From positions 1 through 18,744 of the forward strand of contig JANLTP010000177.1 in the NCBI GenBank assembly GCA_031363055.1: 18,744 nucleotides of DNA. The letters run 5' to 3'. The notes under the pieces are model-generated. The model was not told the origin of the DNA. It saw only the letters and a program-made list of their open reading frames with translations, and searched no databases. How positions within the stretch are numbered: position 1 is the first letter of the stretch; the number at the start of each line of letters is the position of its first letter. A program made the translations under genes and the position numbers. Positions 1 through 6,777 of the stretch are shown in pieces. Source of the stretch: JANLTP01 sp031363055. Lineage in GTDB: Bacteria; Pseudomonadota; Gammaproteobacteria; Burkholderiales; Burkholderiaceae_E.

Positions 1-184
1 TACGCCGTGTCTCGATCAACCTGCACAAATCTGCTCATCGGAGACCTCAACCCATGACGTCAAATAACAGCACAATTTTATCGAACTCGATCCGAAGTAC
101 GCAGCGAAACTGCGATACTCCGACAAACTCCTAGCGTGCTGTTTCACGCTATTGTGCTGTGTCACGTTATTGTTCTGTTTCACG
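1..184. other. Intergenic sequence at window edge
   Basis: No gene is supported here. A 65-codon minus-strand reading frame crosses the region, but its first half is encoded by a tandem repeat and it resembles nothing I recognise. A weak hairpin (stem AGTACGCAG at 96-104 against CTGCG-A-TACT at 110-119, loop CGAAA) lies downstream of the transporter gene. It has no T-tract, so it is at best a weak terminator candidate. Confidence 0.5.
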
Positions 185-189
185 CTAAC
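136..189. repeat. Three 18-bp tandem repeat units
   Basis: Three consecutive 18-base units occupy 136-153, 154-171 and 172-189. The first reads GTGCTGTTTCACGCTATT. The second differs from it at two positions and the third at three. On the minus strand the array begins inside the TAG stop codon of the transporter gene (185-187) and runs into its 3' flank. The units are not clear palindromes. Function unknown; a replication-slippage product is the simplest reading. Confidence 0.85.
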
Positions 190-1507
190 TCGACTTCGCC
201 ATCTGCTGCGCACGACGCCCCAACCACAGTGCGCCGAGACTCCAGAACACCGCGATGACTGCCGACAGCCAGGACATGTCGGTAGTGCTCAAACGCCAAC
301 CCTTCAGGAGGTTGAACAGCCAACTGGAAAGCGTATCGCCACCGCGATGTACGAGCGTATCGATCACGTTCTTGGCTTTATATTTCTGATCGGCAGGCAA
401 GACATTGAACAAGGTCTCGCGCGCCGGTTTGCTGATTGCATATTCACCGGCGCGGCGCAACGCGCCAAACACCAGCAAGGTCGCCAGCACCGGACTGACG
501 GCCATCGCCGCAAAGCCGAACACCGATAACACGGGCATGGCGACCAGCATACCCGGGGTGCCCAGGCGCTGGATCAGCGTACCGAACGCCAGTAACTGAA
601 TGAGCAGGGTAGCGATGTTGACCGCCAGATCGACCCAGGCCAGCAATTGTGTGCGCCGTGCACTGTCGCTGATGGCCTGCGGCAGCAACTCGACTTGCTG
701 AAAATACAGGAACGTCGAGAGCAGCGAATAACAGAGCAGAAATAGGCAGATACCGAGCAAATAAGGCGAGCGCAGCAGATCGGTGATGCCGGACCAGATA
801 CTGCCACCCAAGGCAGCCGGCTCGCGCAAGTCGCCACCTGGAAGGATTGAGTTTGCGGTGACCACTGGTCCGGTCTCCTGGCCGTTCTCCCGCCCGCTCG
901 CCTGGCTGGCCGCCCAGCGCCGCAGTTGCACGATAGCGATGATTGCGATCAGCAGGAATGCCGCTGATACCGCCATCAATAGTTTGGGGCCGAGCACATT
1001 GACCATCGAGGCTGTGATGGTCGGTCCGGTCAGCGCACCGGTGGTGCCACCGGCCGCAATGAATCCGTACAACCGTTTGGCCTGTTCGGTGTCGAAGATG
1101 TCCGCCATGAAACTCCAGAACACCGAAATCGCAAACAGGTTGTAGACGCTGAGCCAGACGTAAAAGCTGCTTGCCAGCAGGCGCGATTGCGTACCGCTGG
1201 CTTGCATGAGAAAGTAAAACCCCAGCAAGTTCAGTGCGCAGAACGTATACAGCCAAGGCAACATTTGTCGACGGGCGAATCGAGAGCTCAGCCAGCCGAA
1301 CACCGGCACCATGACCAGCATGGCGACGAAGACATAAGTGAACAGGTGATGCAGTTGATCGCGCCCGACCTGGATGGCCATTTCATCGCGAATCGGCCGC
1401 AAGACGTAGTAGCCGGCCAGGAGGCTGAAAAAATACGCGAACGCCCAGAGGCAGGCCGCCAATTCCGGACCCCGTGCACCACTGATTTTTTCCAGCCAGG
1501 ATTTCAT
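185..1507 (-). CDS. MFS-like transporter, NTP/NDP-exchange (ATP/ADP translocase-like) group
   Basis: A 440-residue polytopic inner-membrane protein with about 11-12 hydrophobic segments. The N-terminal part (AYFFSLLAGYYVLRPIRDEM, about residues 24-43) matches the first helix and following loop of the COG3202-type carriers that databases label NTP/NDP exchange transporter or MFS transporter. True nucleotide exchange is established only for parasite and plastid relatives, so the substrate here is unknown. I chose ATG at 1507. The frame stays open to a TTG at 1591, but that extension is made of an 8-bp repeat and reads as low-complexity Q/P/L/N/S/T, so it is probably not protein. No strong Shine-Dalgarno precedes 1507. 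The gene follows tcdA on the same strand with a repeat-filled gap of 110 bases. Family assignment is fairly sure; function is not. Confidence 0.78.
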   Translation of the reverse strand: MKSWLEKISGARGPELAACLWAFAYFFSLLAGYYVLRPIRDEMAIQVGRDQLHHLFTYVFVAMLVMVPVFGWLSSRFARRQMLPWLYTFCALNLLGFYFLMQASGTQSRLLASSFYVWLSVYNLFAISVFWSFMADIFDTEQAKRLYGFIAAGGTTGALTGPTITASMVNVLGPKLLMAVSAAFLLIAIIAIVQLRRWAASQASGRENGQETGPVVTANSILPGGDLREPAALGGSIWSGITDLLRSPYLLGICLFLLCYSLLSTFLYFQQVELLPQAISDSARRTQLLAWVDLAVNIATLLIQLLAFGTLIQRLGTPGMLVAMPVLSVFGFAAMAVSPVLATLLVFGALRRAGEYAISKPARETLFNVLPADQKYKAKNVIDTLVHRGGDTLSSWLFNLLKGWRLSTTDMSWLSAVIAVFWSLGALWLGRRAQQMAKSS

Positions 1508-1524
1508 GTTCGAGCCAAATGCAT
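1504..1524 (-). other. Possible 6-codon leader ORF (MHLART)
   Basis: An ATG at 1524, exactly 17 nt upstream of the transporter ATG, opens a six-codon frame encoding MHLART. Its TGA (1506-1504) overlaps the transporter start as ATGA. No clear ribosome binding site precedes it. Translation is an inference; the arrangement would allow termination-reinitiation coupling. Confidence 0.3.
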
Positions 1525-1542
1525 TTGTAGGCTGGGCAGTTG

Positions 1543-1582
1543 AGAGGTTGAGCGGTTGAGCGGTTGAGCGGTTGAGCGGTTG
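1543..1582. repeat. 8-bp tandem repeat, five units
   Basis: The 8-base unit AGCGGTTG occurs four times without error at 1551-1582, preceded by the variant AGAGGTTG at 1543-1550. It lies 36 bases upstream of the chosen start of the transporter gene. Because the unit is not a multiple of three, a change in copy number would shift the frame of any translation entering from the TTG at 1591, and would also change spacing between an upstream promoter and the gene. Confidence 0.9.
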
Positions 1583-1624
1583 GGCGATCAATCAGCGGTT
1601 AGGCGATAGGCGATTAATCAGCGG
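1583..1624. repeat. Pair of 16-bp direct repeats at the tcdA 3' end
   Basis: GGCGATCAATCAGCGG at 1583-1598 recurs at 1609-1624 with one change (C to T at the seventh base). The second copy contains the TGA stop of tcdA, so the other is probably a duplicate of the gene's tail. It adjoins the 8-bp array, which suggests a region of repeated slippage. Confidence 0.8.
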
Positions 1625-2445
1625 CGCAACACGCTGTTGATGGCCGACTGCGCGGCAGCAAAACCCATGCTGGCCGTGACGGTAACGATCGATCCGTAAC
1701 CGGAACAGGCCAGCGCGGCTCCGCCACGTGGCGACACTTCGCTGGCGGCTTGAACGTCGGCCGGTTTAAAGCCGGCCACGTCATCGTAGTCCACGCTAAC
1801 GTCGGCCGAATCAGCAACCGCAGTCACGGATTCCGAACTGAAGATCGCGCTGACACCAAACGCTCGCCCGGCCTGCCGTGTAAAACCGTGATCGCGACGC
1901 AGCCGCGCGCGTACGCCGGCCAGCAAGGCATCGCCACGCGTCAGTGCCAGATCATCGCGACGCAGGCTTAACGGGTCGGTGCGACCGCCGGCGGCGCCGC
2001 ACACCACGATCGGCTGCAGGCGCCCGTGGCAGTGCGCAATCAGCGCTGCCTTGACTCGCGCCTGATCGATCGCGTCGATGACGACATGGGCTTCCCGGGG
2101 AACATAAGCATCGAGATTTTGCACGCTCAGAAAATCGTCTACCAAAACGAGTTCACAAGCGGGCGAGATGTCGGCTATTCGTTGCGCCATCGTGCCGATC
2201 TTCGAGGCGCCCAGGCTCGACTCGAGCGCATGTACCTGCCGGTTGATATTCGACTCGGCAATATGATCGAGATCAACCAAGGTCAGCTTGCCCACTCCCG
2301 AGCGCGCCAGCGCTTCGGCGGCCCAGGAACCGACACCACCGATGCCCGCAATCAGAACATGCGCGGCTTGCAGGCGTTCCAGCCCGACTGGGCCGTACAG
2401 GCGCAGCACGCCGCCAAAGCGACGCGCCAGATCAGCGCCCGGCAT
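1618..2445 (-). CDS. tcdA: tRNA threonylcarbamoyladenosine dehydratase (TcdA/CsdL family)
   Basis: A 275-residue ThiF/E1-like enzyme. TcdA uses ATP to dehydrate N6-threonylcarbamoyladenosine at tRNA position 37 into its cyclic form, with sulfur-relay partners CsdA/CsdE in E. coli. The sequence shows the family start RFGGVLRLYG (residues 9-18), the nucleotide-binding GIGGVGSW (34-41), the LVDLD acidic strand followed by SNINRQ (65-70), and VVIDAID (121-127). The C-terminus ends in the glycine-rich, fairly hydrophobic stretch usual for the family. Length is close to E. coli TcdA (268). The ATG directly follows the TAG of the quinone oxidoreductase gene with no spacer, which suggests translational coupling. 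The MoeB/ThiF alternatives are less likely, because the N-terminal RFGG..RLYG and the overall length fit TcdA. Confidence 0.93.
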   Translation of the reverse strand: MPGADLARRFGGVLRLYGPVGLERLQAAHVLIAGIGGVGSWAAEALARSGVGKLTLVDLDHIAESNINRQVHALESSLGASKIGTMAQRIADISPACELVLVDDFLSVQNLDAYVPREAHVVIDAIDQARVKAALIAHCHGRLQPIVVCGAAGGRTDPLSLRRDDLALTRGDALLAGVRARLRRDHGFTRQAGRAFGVSAIFSSESVTAVADSADVSVDYDDVAGFKPADVQAASEVSPRGGAALACSGYGSIVTVTASMGFAAAQSAINSVLRR

Positions 2446-3417
2446 CTACCCGGGAATGATCAAGGTTGAGCCCGTGGTCTTACGCGATTCGAGGTCACGA
2501 TGTGCTTGTGCCGCGTCAGCCATGCTGTAGCGCTGATCGATCTTGATCTTGACCTTGCCAGCGCCGACCACCTTGAACAGATCGGCGGCGATTTCATCGA
2601 GGTTGGCGCGACTCGCGGTGTGCGGCATCAAAGATGGCCGGGTGATGTAGAGCGAGCTCTTCAGCGCAGTCAGTGGCATCGGCGGCACCGGCCCCGACGC
2701 ATTGCCGAAACTGACCATCAAACCGAAGGCTTGCAGGCTGTCGAGCGAGGCCTGAAAAGTGTCCTTGCCAACCGCGTCATAAACCACCGGTACCATTTTG
2801 CCCTTGGTGATTTCGCGCACGCGTTCGGCAATATTTTCCTGGTTATACAAGATGACATGATCGCAGCCGTGTGCACGCGCCAGATCGGCCTTGGCTTGCG
2901 ATCCGACGGTACCAATCACAGTGACGCCGAGCGCCTTCGCCCATTGCATGGCGATCAGACCGACACCACCGGCAGCGGCATGAAACAAAATGGTCTGGCC
3001 CTTCTGCAGTTTGTAGGTGCGACGAAACAGGTACTGTACTGTCATGCCCTTGAGCATCATGGCGGCGGCGGTATCAAACTCGATATTTTTCGGCAGCTTG
3101 ACCAAGGGTGCTGCGGTGATGTTGCGCACTTCGGCATAGGAGCCTTGCGGGCCGCCCGCATAAGCTACCCGATCGCCGACCTTAAAGTTACTTACGCCCT
3201 CACCGACAGCGCTGATGACGCCTGCACCCTCCTGGCCGACCCCCGCCGGCAAGGGCTGCGGATAGAGGCCCGTGCGGAAGTAAACGTCGATGTAATTGAG
3301 CCCACAGGCTTTCTGTTTGATCTGTACCTGACCGGGTCCCGGGGCGCCGACTTCAACGTCGACCAGTTTCATGACTTCCGGCCCGCCGGTTTGTTCGATT
3401 CGAATCGCTTTACTCAT
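2446..3417 (-). CDS. qor: NADPH:quinone oxidoreductase (zinc-independent MDR family)
   Basis: A 323-residue medium-chain dehydrogenase/reductase of the quinone oxidoreductase (Qor) type, a cytosolic NADPH-dependent enzyme that reduces quinones or activated alkenes. It has an N-terminal GroES-like domain (CGLNYIDVYFRTGLYP, about 38-53; GQEGAGVI 61-68; GDRVAY 81-86) and a Rossmann domain with AAAGGVGL (147-154) for NADPH. The structural- and catalytic-zinc cysteine pattern of alcohol dehydrogenases is absent, as expected for Qor. A GGAG precedes the ATG by about 7 bases. The gene lies 96 bases after the SDR gene and its stop abuts the tcdA start. Physiological substrate unknown; the symbol reflects family likeness. 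Confidence 0.9.
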   Translation of the reverse strand: MSKAIRIEQTGGPEVMKLVDVEVGAPGPGQVQIKQKACGLNYIDVYFRTGLYPQPLPAGVGQEGAGVISAVGEGVSNFKVGDRVAYAGGPQGSYAEVRNITAAPLVKLPKNIEFDTAAAMMLKGMTVQYLFRRTYKLQKGQTILFHAAAGGVGLIAMQWAKALGVTVIGTVGSQAKADLARAHGCDHVILYNQENIAERVREITKGKMVPVVYDAVGKDTFQASLDSLQAFGLMVSFGNASGPVPPMPLTALKSSLYITRPSLMPHTASRANLDEIAADLFKVVGAGKVKIKIDQRYSMADAAQAHRDLESRKTTGSTLIIPG

Positions 3418-3466
3418 GTCGTGCTCCGCTGTGTTTTAAATCAAGACGTGAGGCTTCCGAGGCACC

Positions 3467-3490
3467 GATCGACCGCCAAATCGGTCGATC
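3467..3490. repeat. Perfect inverted repeat between the SDR and qor genes
   Basis: GATCGACCG (3467-3475) and CGGTCGATC (3482-3490) form a perfect 9-bp stem with a 6-base loop CCAAAT. It sits in the 96-base gap between the SDR stop and the qor start. No T-run follows on either strand, so it is not a classical terminator. It could be an operator for a dimeric regulator, an mRNA stability or attenuating hairpin, or a weak terminator. Confidence 0.75.
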
Positions 3491-3513
3491 AGTTCGGTTG
3501 CCGCTAATTTCGT

Positions 3514-4293
3514 TCAGAAAGTTCCTGGGTAGGCGCCACCGTCGATCAGAAAGTTCTGACCGGTCACATAAGCGGCCTGAGCACTGCACAGGTAGGCGCA
3601 GGCCTGACCGAATTCGTAGGCGGTTCCATAACGGCCAGCCGGTACCGCAGCGATGCGGCGTTTGGTGGCCTCTTCGACGCTGATGTTCATATTCTTCGCA
3701 ACGCTGGCATTGGTCGAGCGTAACCGGTCAGTATCAAACACACCGGGCAGCAGATTATTGATCGTCACGTTGTGCAGGGCATTCTTGCGCGCAATGCCGG
3801 CGATGAACCCGGTCAGGCCCGAACGCGCACCGTTCGAGAGGCCCAGAATATCGATCGGCGCCTTGACCGCACTCGACGTGATGTTGACGATCCGGCCGAA
3901 CTTGCGCTCGATCATCGGATCGATCGTCGCCTTGATGAGCTCAATCGGCGTCAACATGTTGGCATCGATAGCGCGAATCCAGTCGTCACGCGTGAAGCTG
4001 CGAAAGTCTCCTGGCGGCGGACCACCGGCATTGTTGACGAGGATGTCCACCTGCGGAGCAGCCGCCAGCACCTCGGCACGCCCGGCAGCGGTAGTAATGT
4101 CACAGGCCACGGCGATAACCGTCACGCCGGTTTGTTCACCGATGGTCTTGGCAGCCGCGACCAGCGCCTCCGACCCGCGCGCGTTGATGACCAAGTTGAC
4201 GCCTTCTTGTGCCAGCGACAGCGCGCAGCCATAACCCAGGCCCTTGCTGGCCCCGCACACAATCGCCCATTTACCCTTGACACCGAGATCCAT
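3514..4293 (-). CDS. Atypical short-chain dehydrogenase/reductase lacking YxxxK
   Basis: A 259-residue SDR with a complete Rossmann fold: NAD(P)-binding GASKGLG (14-20), CDI at 64-66 for the adenine contact, NNAG (87-90), the ITSS serine strand (138-141) and a C-terminal DGGAYPGTF. The place where classical SDRs have Tyr-x-x-x-Lys reads SNGAR (153-157), so the catalytic Tyr is Ser and the Lys is Arg. From memory this LSN..R form recurs in a subgroup usually labelled FabG-like or SDR family oxidoreductase, so it is probably not a mutation. Start ATG 4293 was chosen over 4317 because GGAGG lies 7 bases upstream of it. It precedes qor. Substrate and even redox activity are uncertain. Confidence 0.88.
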   Translation of the reverse strand: MDLGVKGKWAIVCGASKGLGYGCALSLAQEGVNLVINARGSEALVAAAKTIGEQTGVTVIAVACDITTAAGRAEVLAAAPQVDILVNNAGGPPPGDFRSFTRDDWIRAIDANMLTPIELIKATIDPMIERKFGRIVNITSSAVKAPIDILGLSNGARSGLTGFIAGIARKNALHNVTINNLLPGVFDTDRLRSTNASVAKNMNISVEEATKRRIAAVPAGRYGTAYEFGQACAYLCSAQAAYVTGQNFLIDGGAYPGTF

Positions 4294-4300
4294 GATTTCG

Positions 4301-4305
4301 CCTCC
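4301..4305 (-). promoter_or_regulatory. Shine-Dalgarno deciding the SDR start
   Basis: GGAGG on the minus strand, 7 bases before the ATG at 4293. It falls inside the longer reading frame that begins at 4317, and so argues for the shorter protein. Confidence 0.8.
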
Positions 4306-4390
4306 GAATTCAATCAATCATTCTGGCACGCAGATGGCAGACGGCGGTTGCGGATTCTGACGGTTCCGGTCTCAAATTGAAATGCGCGCG

Positions 4391-5956
4391 CTATCGCCGC
4401 CCGCCAAGGATCGATCCGAGGACACCGCGAAGTATCTGGCGACCCAGTTGCGAGCCGATCGTTCGAGCGGCACTCTTGGCCATGGCCTCGACTACCGAGT
4501 CCTTGCGGCCCGTGCCGCCGACCAGGACACCGCCAATCGTTTCCTTGATCCGATCGCCAAAACTAGGGGTTTGCGCCACCTTCCCGGACGGCTCGGCGCC
4601 GGATGAATTTGAACCCGTCGTCGCCCCGGCCGCGCCTGCGCCCTGACTGGTTTGAGCCCCTTTGCCACTGGCCGACTTGCCTGCCGTACCCTTGAGCTTT
4701 TCGAACGCCGAGTCACGATCAATCAGCTTTTCGTAGACGCCGGCGACGATCGAAGCGTTGATCAGCGCCTTGCGCTCATCGTCGCTGATCGGACCGATGC
4801 GCGAAGCCGGCGGCACGACAAAGGCGCGCTCGACGATATTCGGGCGGCCTTTTTCGTCCAGAAACGAGATCAGCGCTTCGCCGACCGCCATTTCGGTAAT
4901 CGCCTGCTCGGCGCTGAACGCCGGATTGGCCCGCATGGTCTCGGCGGCGGCCTGCACCGCCTTCTGATCGCGCGCTGTAAAAGCCCGCAGTGCATGCTGA
5001 ACGCGATTACCCAACTGACCCAATACGGTATCAGGCACGTCGAGCGGGTTCTGGGTCACAAAATAGATGCCAACGCCCTTCGAGCGGATCAGGCGCACCA
5101 CCTGCTCGACCTTGGCCAACAGCGGCTTGGGCGCTTCGTTGAACAACAGATGGGCTTCGTCGAAGAAAAAAACCAGTTTCGGTTGGTCGCGATCGCCGAC
5201 CTCGGGCAGTTGCTCAAACAATTCAGAGAGCATCCAGAGCAGGAACGAACCGTACAGGCGCGGGGCGTTGAGCAGCTTATCGGCGCTCAGAATGTTGATG
5301 ACGCCGCGCCCCTGGGTATCGGTTTGCATCAGATCGTCGAGGTTCAGCATCGGCTCGCCGAAAAATCGATCGCCGCCCTGCTCGGTCAAAGTCAACATCG
5401 AACGCTGGATGGCACCGATCGAAGCGGCCGAGACATTACCGTATTCGGTAGTGAAATCGCGCGCGTTATCGCCGATATATTGCAGCATGGCGCGCAGATC
5501 CTTGGCATCGAGCAGCAGCAAACCGCGCTCGTCGGCAATCTTGAAGACCAGATGCAGAACGCCCTCCTGGGTCTCGTTCAGACCGAGCATGCGCGACAGC
5601 AGCAACGGTCCCATGTCCGAGATGGTGGCCCTTAGCGGATGACCTGACTCGCCAAACACGTCCCACAGCGTCACCGGAAAACCCTGAAACGGCGGTACCG
5701 CGATCTTCAATCGATCGAGTCGCTCCTGCAACTTGGGCGACATCGCGCCCGCTTGCGAGATGCCCGCCAGATCGCCTTTGACGTCAGCCATGAAGACCGG
5801 CACACCAATCGACGAAAAGCGCTCGGCCAGCACCTGCAACGAAACCGTCTTGCCGGTGCCGGTCGCACCGGTAATCAAACCATGCCGATTGGCCAGCGCC
5901 GGCAATAGCGCCAGCTCGGTTTGTCCGGATACGGCGACGATCAGTGGCTTAGCCAT
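4391..5956 (-). CDS. HerA-like helicase/ATPase, DUF853 (YjgR) family
   Basis: A 521-residue cytosolic P-loop ATPase of the HerA/FtsK superfamily, related to E. coli YjgR (about 500 residues). Walker A is GATGTGKT (30-37) and Walker B is VFFFDEAH (262-269), followed by FVTQNPLDVPDTVLGQLGNR (299-318), which holds the sensor and arginine-finger region. A Gly/Ala/Ser/Thr-rich low-complexity linker covers about 424-460, before a C-terminal tail (TIGSQLGRQILRGVLGSILG) of hydrophobic, glycine-spaced character. Biological role is not established for this family. I chose ATG 5956 because homology begins there and the longer frame (to 6031) crosses the likely promoter. It is divergent from yebC and lies 97 bases before the SDR gene. 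Confidence 0.9.
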   Translation of the reverse strand: MAKPLIVAVSGQTELALLPALANRHGLITGATGTGKTVSLQVLAERFSSIGVPVFMADVKGDLAGISQAGAMSPKLQERLDRLKIAVPPFQGFPVTLWDVFGESGHPLRATISDMGPLLLSRMLGLNETQEGVLHLVFKIADERGLLLLDAKDLRAMLQYIGDNARDFTTEYGNVSAASIGAIQRSMLTLTEQGGDRFFGEPMLNLDDLMQTDTQGRGVINILSADKLLNAPRLYGSFLLWMLSELFEQLPEVGDRDQPKLVFFFDEAHLLFNEAPKPLLAKVEQVVRLIRSKGVGIYFVTQNPLDVPDTVLGQLGNRVQHALRAFTARDQKAVQAAAETMRANPAFSAEQAITEMAVGEALISFLDEKGRPNIVERAFVVPPASRIGPISDDERKALINASIVAGVYEKLIDRDSAFEKLKGTAGKSASGKGAQTSQGAGAAGATTGSNSSGAEPSGKVAQTPSFGDRIKETIGGVLVGGTGRKDSVVEAMAKSAARTIGSQLGRQILRGVLGSILGGRR

Positions 5957-6033
5957 GGCAGGTCCAGTCCTATAAAGAGTAAGGCCAATGTTAAAATGGA
6001 CTGAACAGATATCCAAACCAGCGAGTCTCAAAC
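5957..6033. promoter_or_regulatory. Overlapping divergent promoter candidates (DUF853 gene / yebC)
   Basis: This 77-base spacer must hold start signals for both directions. On the minus strand TTGGAT (6016-6011), 17 bases, then TAACAT (5993-5988) is a sigma-70-like match with 4 of 6 bases in each box. On the plus strand TGT-TAAAAT (5989-5997) looks like an extended -10 with no good -35. The two -10 boxes overlap, so polymerases could compete. Positions are read by eye and untested. Confidence 0.42.
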
Positions 6034-6762
6034 ATGGCGGGCCATTCCAAGTGGGCCAATATTCAGCACCGAAAAGGCCGGCAGGACGTCAAGCGCGGCA
6101 AGGTTTTCACTCGCCTGATCAAGGAAATTACGGTCGCCTCGCGCATGGGCGGCCCTGACCCTGCCATCAATCCCCGGCTGCGGCTGGCGATGGACAAGGC
6201 CGCCGAGTCGAACATGCTCAAGGACACGGTCATGCGCGCGGTGCAACGTGGCAGCGGTGGCCTGGAGGGCGCAAATTACGAAGAAATCCGCTATGAAGGC
6301 TATGGCATCTCGGGTGCCGCCGTCATCGTTGATTGCATGACCGACAACCGCACCCGCACTGTCGCTGAGGTCCGGCATGCGTTTTCGAAGAACGGTGGCA
6401 ACCTCGGAACGGATGGCTCTGTAGCTTACCTGTTCAAGCATTGCGGCCAGTTTCTGTTCGCACCGGGCACGTCCGAAGAGCAGGTCATGGAAGCCGCGAT
6501 TGACGCCGGCGCCGACGATGTGCAGAGCGACGAAGAAGGCGGCGTCGAAGTGCTGTGCGCGCCCAACGACTTCTCCAAGGTCAAGACGGCGCTGGAAGCA
6601 GCCGGGCTGAAGGCCGAGGTCGCCGAAATCACCATGAAACCCTTGAATGAGTCGGTTTATAGCGGTGATGACGCCGTGAAAATGCAGAAATTGCTGGATG
6701 CGCTTGAGAACCTCGACGATGTGCAACAGGTCTATACCAGTGCCGTCATTCACACTGAATAG
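6034..6762 (+). CDS. yebC: YebC/PmpR family DNA-binding / translation factor
   Basis: A 242-residue protein starting with the family signature MAGHSKWANIQHRKGRQD. The three-domain YebC layout is complete: N-terminal helical region (1-80), then GGLEGANYEEIRYEGYG (75-91), the acidic central domain with SDEEGGVEVLC, and the C-terminal DVQQVYTSA. Members were described as transcription regulators (PmpR) and more recently as translation factors that ease stalling at proline-rich stretches. Length is typical. The ATG follows an extended -10 candidate by about 36 bases; Shine-Dalgarno is weak. It leads the long plus-strand housekeeping run and is 15 bases before purD, unlike enterics, where it sits near ruvC. 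Confidence 0.96.
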   Translation: MAGHSKWANIQHRKGRQDVKRGKVFTRLIKEITVASRMGGPDPAINPRLRLAMDKAAESNMLKDTVMRAVQRGSGGLEGANYEEIRYEGYGISGAAVIVDCMTDNRTRTVAEVRHAFSKNGGNLGTDGSVAYLFKHCGQFLFAPGTSEEQVMEAAIDAGADDVQSDEEGGVEVLCAPNDFSKVKTALEAAGLKAEVAEITMKPLNESVYSGDDAVKMQKLLDALENLDDVQQVYTSAVIHTE

Positions 6763-6777
6763 CCGCGCACTGACGCT

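Noticed and set aside
96..119. Rho-independent terminator after the transporter
   Set aside because: The stem has a bulge and only about 9 pairs, and no T-run follows on either strand.
1508..1591. N-terminal extension of the transporter to TTG 1591
   Set aside because: The extra 28 residues are encoded by the 8-bp repeat, are low-complexity, and no ribosome binding site precedes the TTG. The family N-terminus begins at 1507.
1543..1624. CRISPR array
   Set aside because: The units are 8 and 16 bases with no spacers of uniform size and no cas genes nearby.
2500..3507. 335-codon plus-strand frame antisense to qor
   Set aside because: It is a long open frame caused by high GC and codon bias of the opposite strand; the residues match no family and qor is clearly coding.
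5957..6031. Longer form of the HerA-like ATPase starting at 6031
   Set aside because: It would cover the likely promoters and overlap the approach to yebC; homology begins at MAKPLIVAVSGQ (5956).
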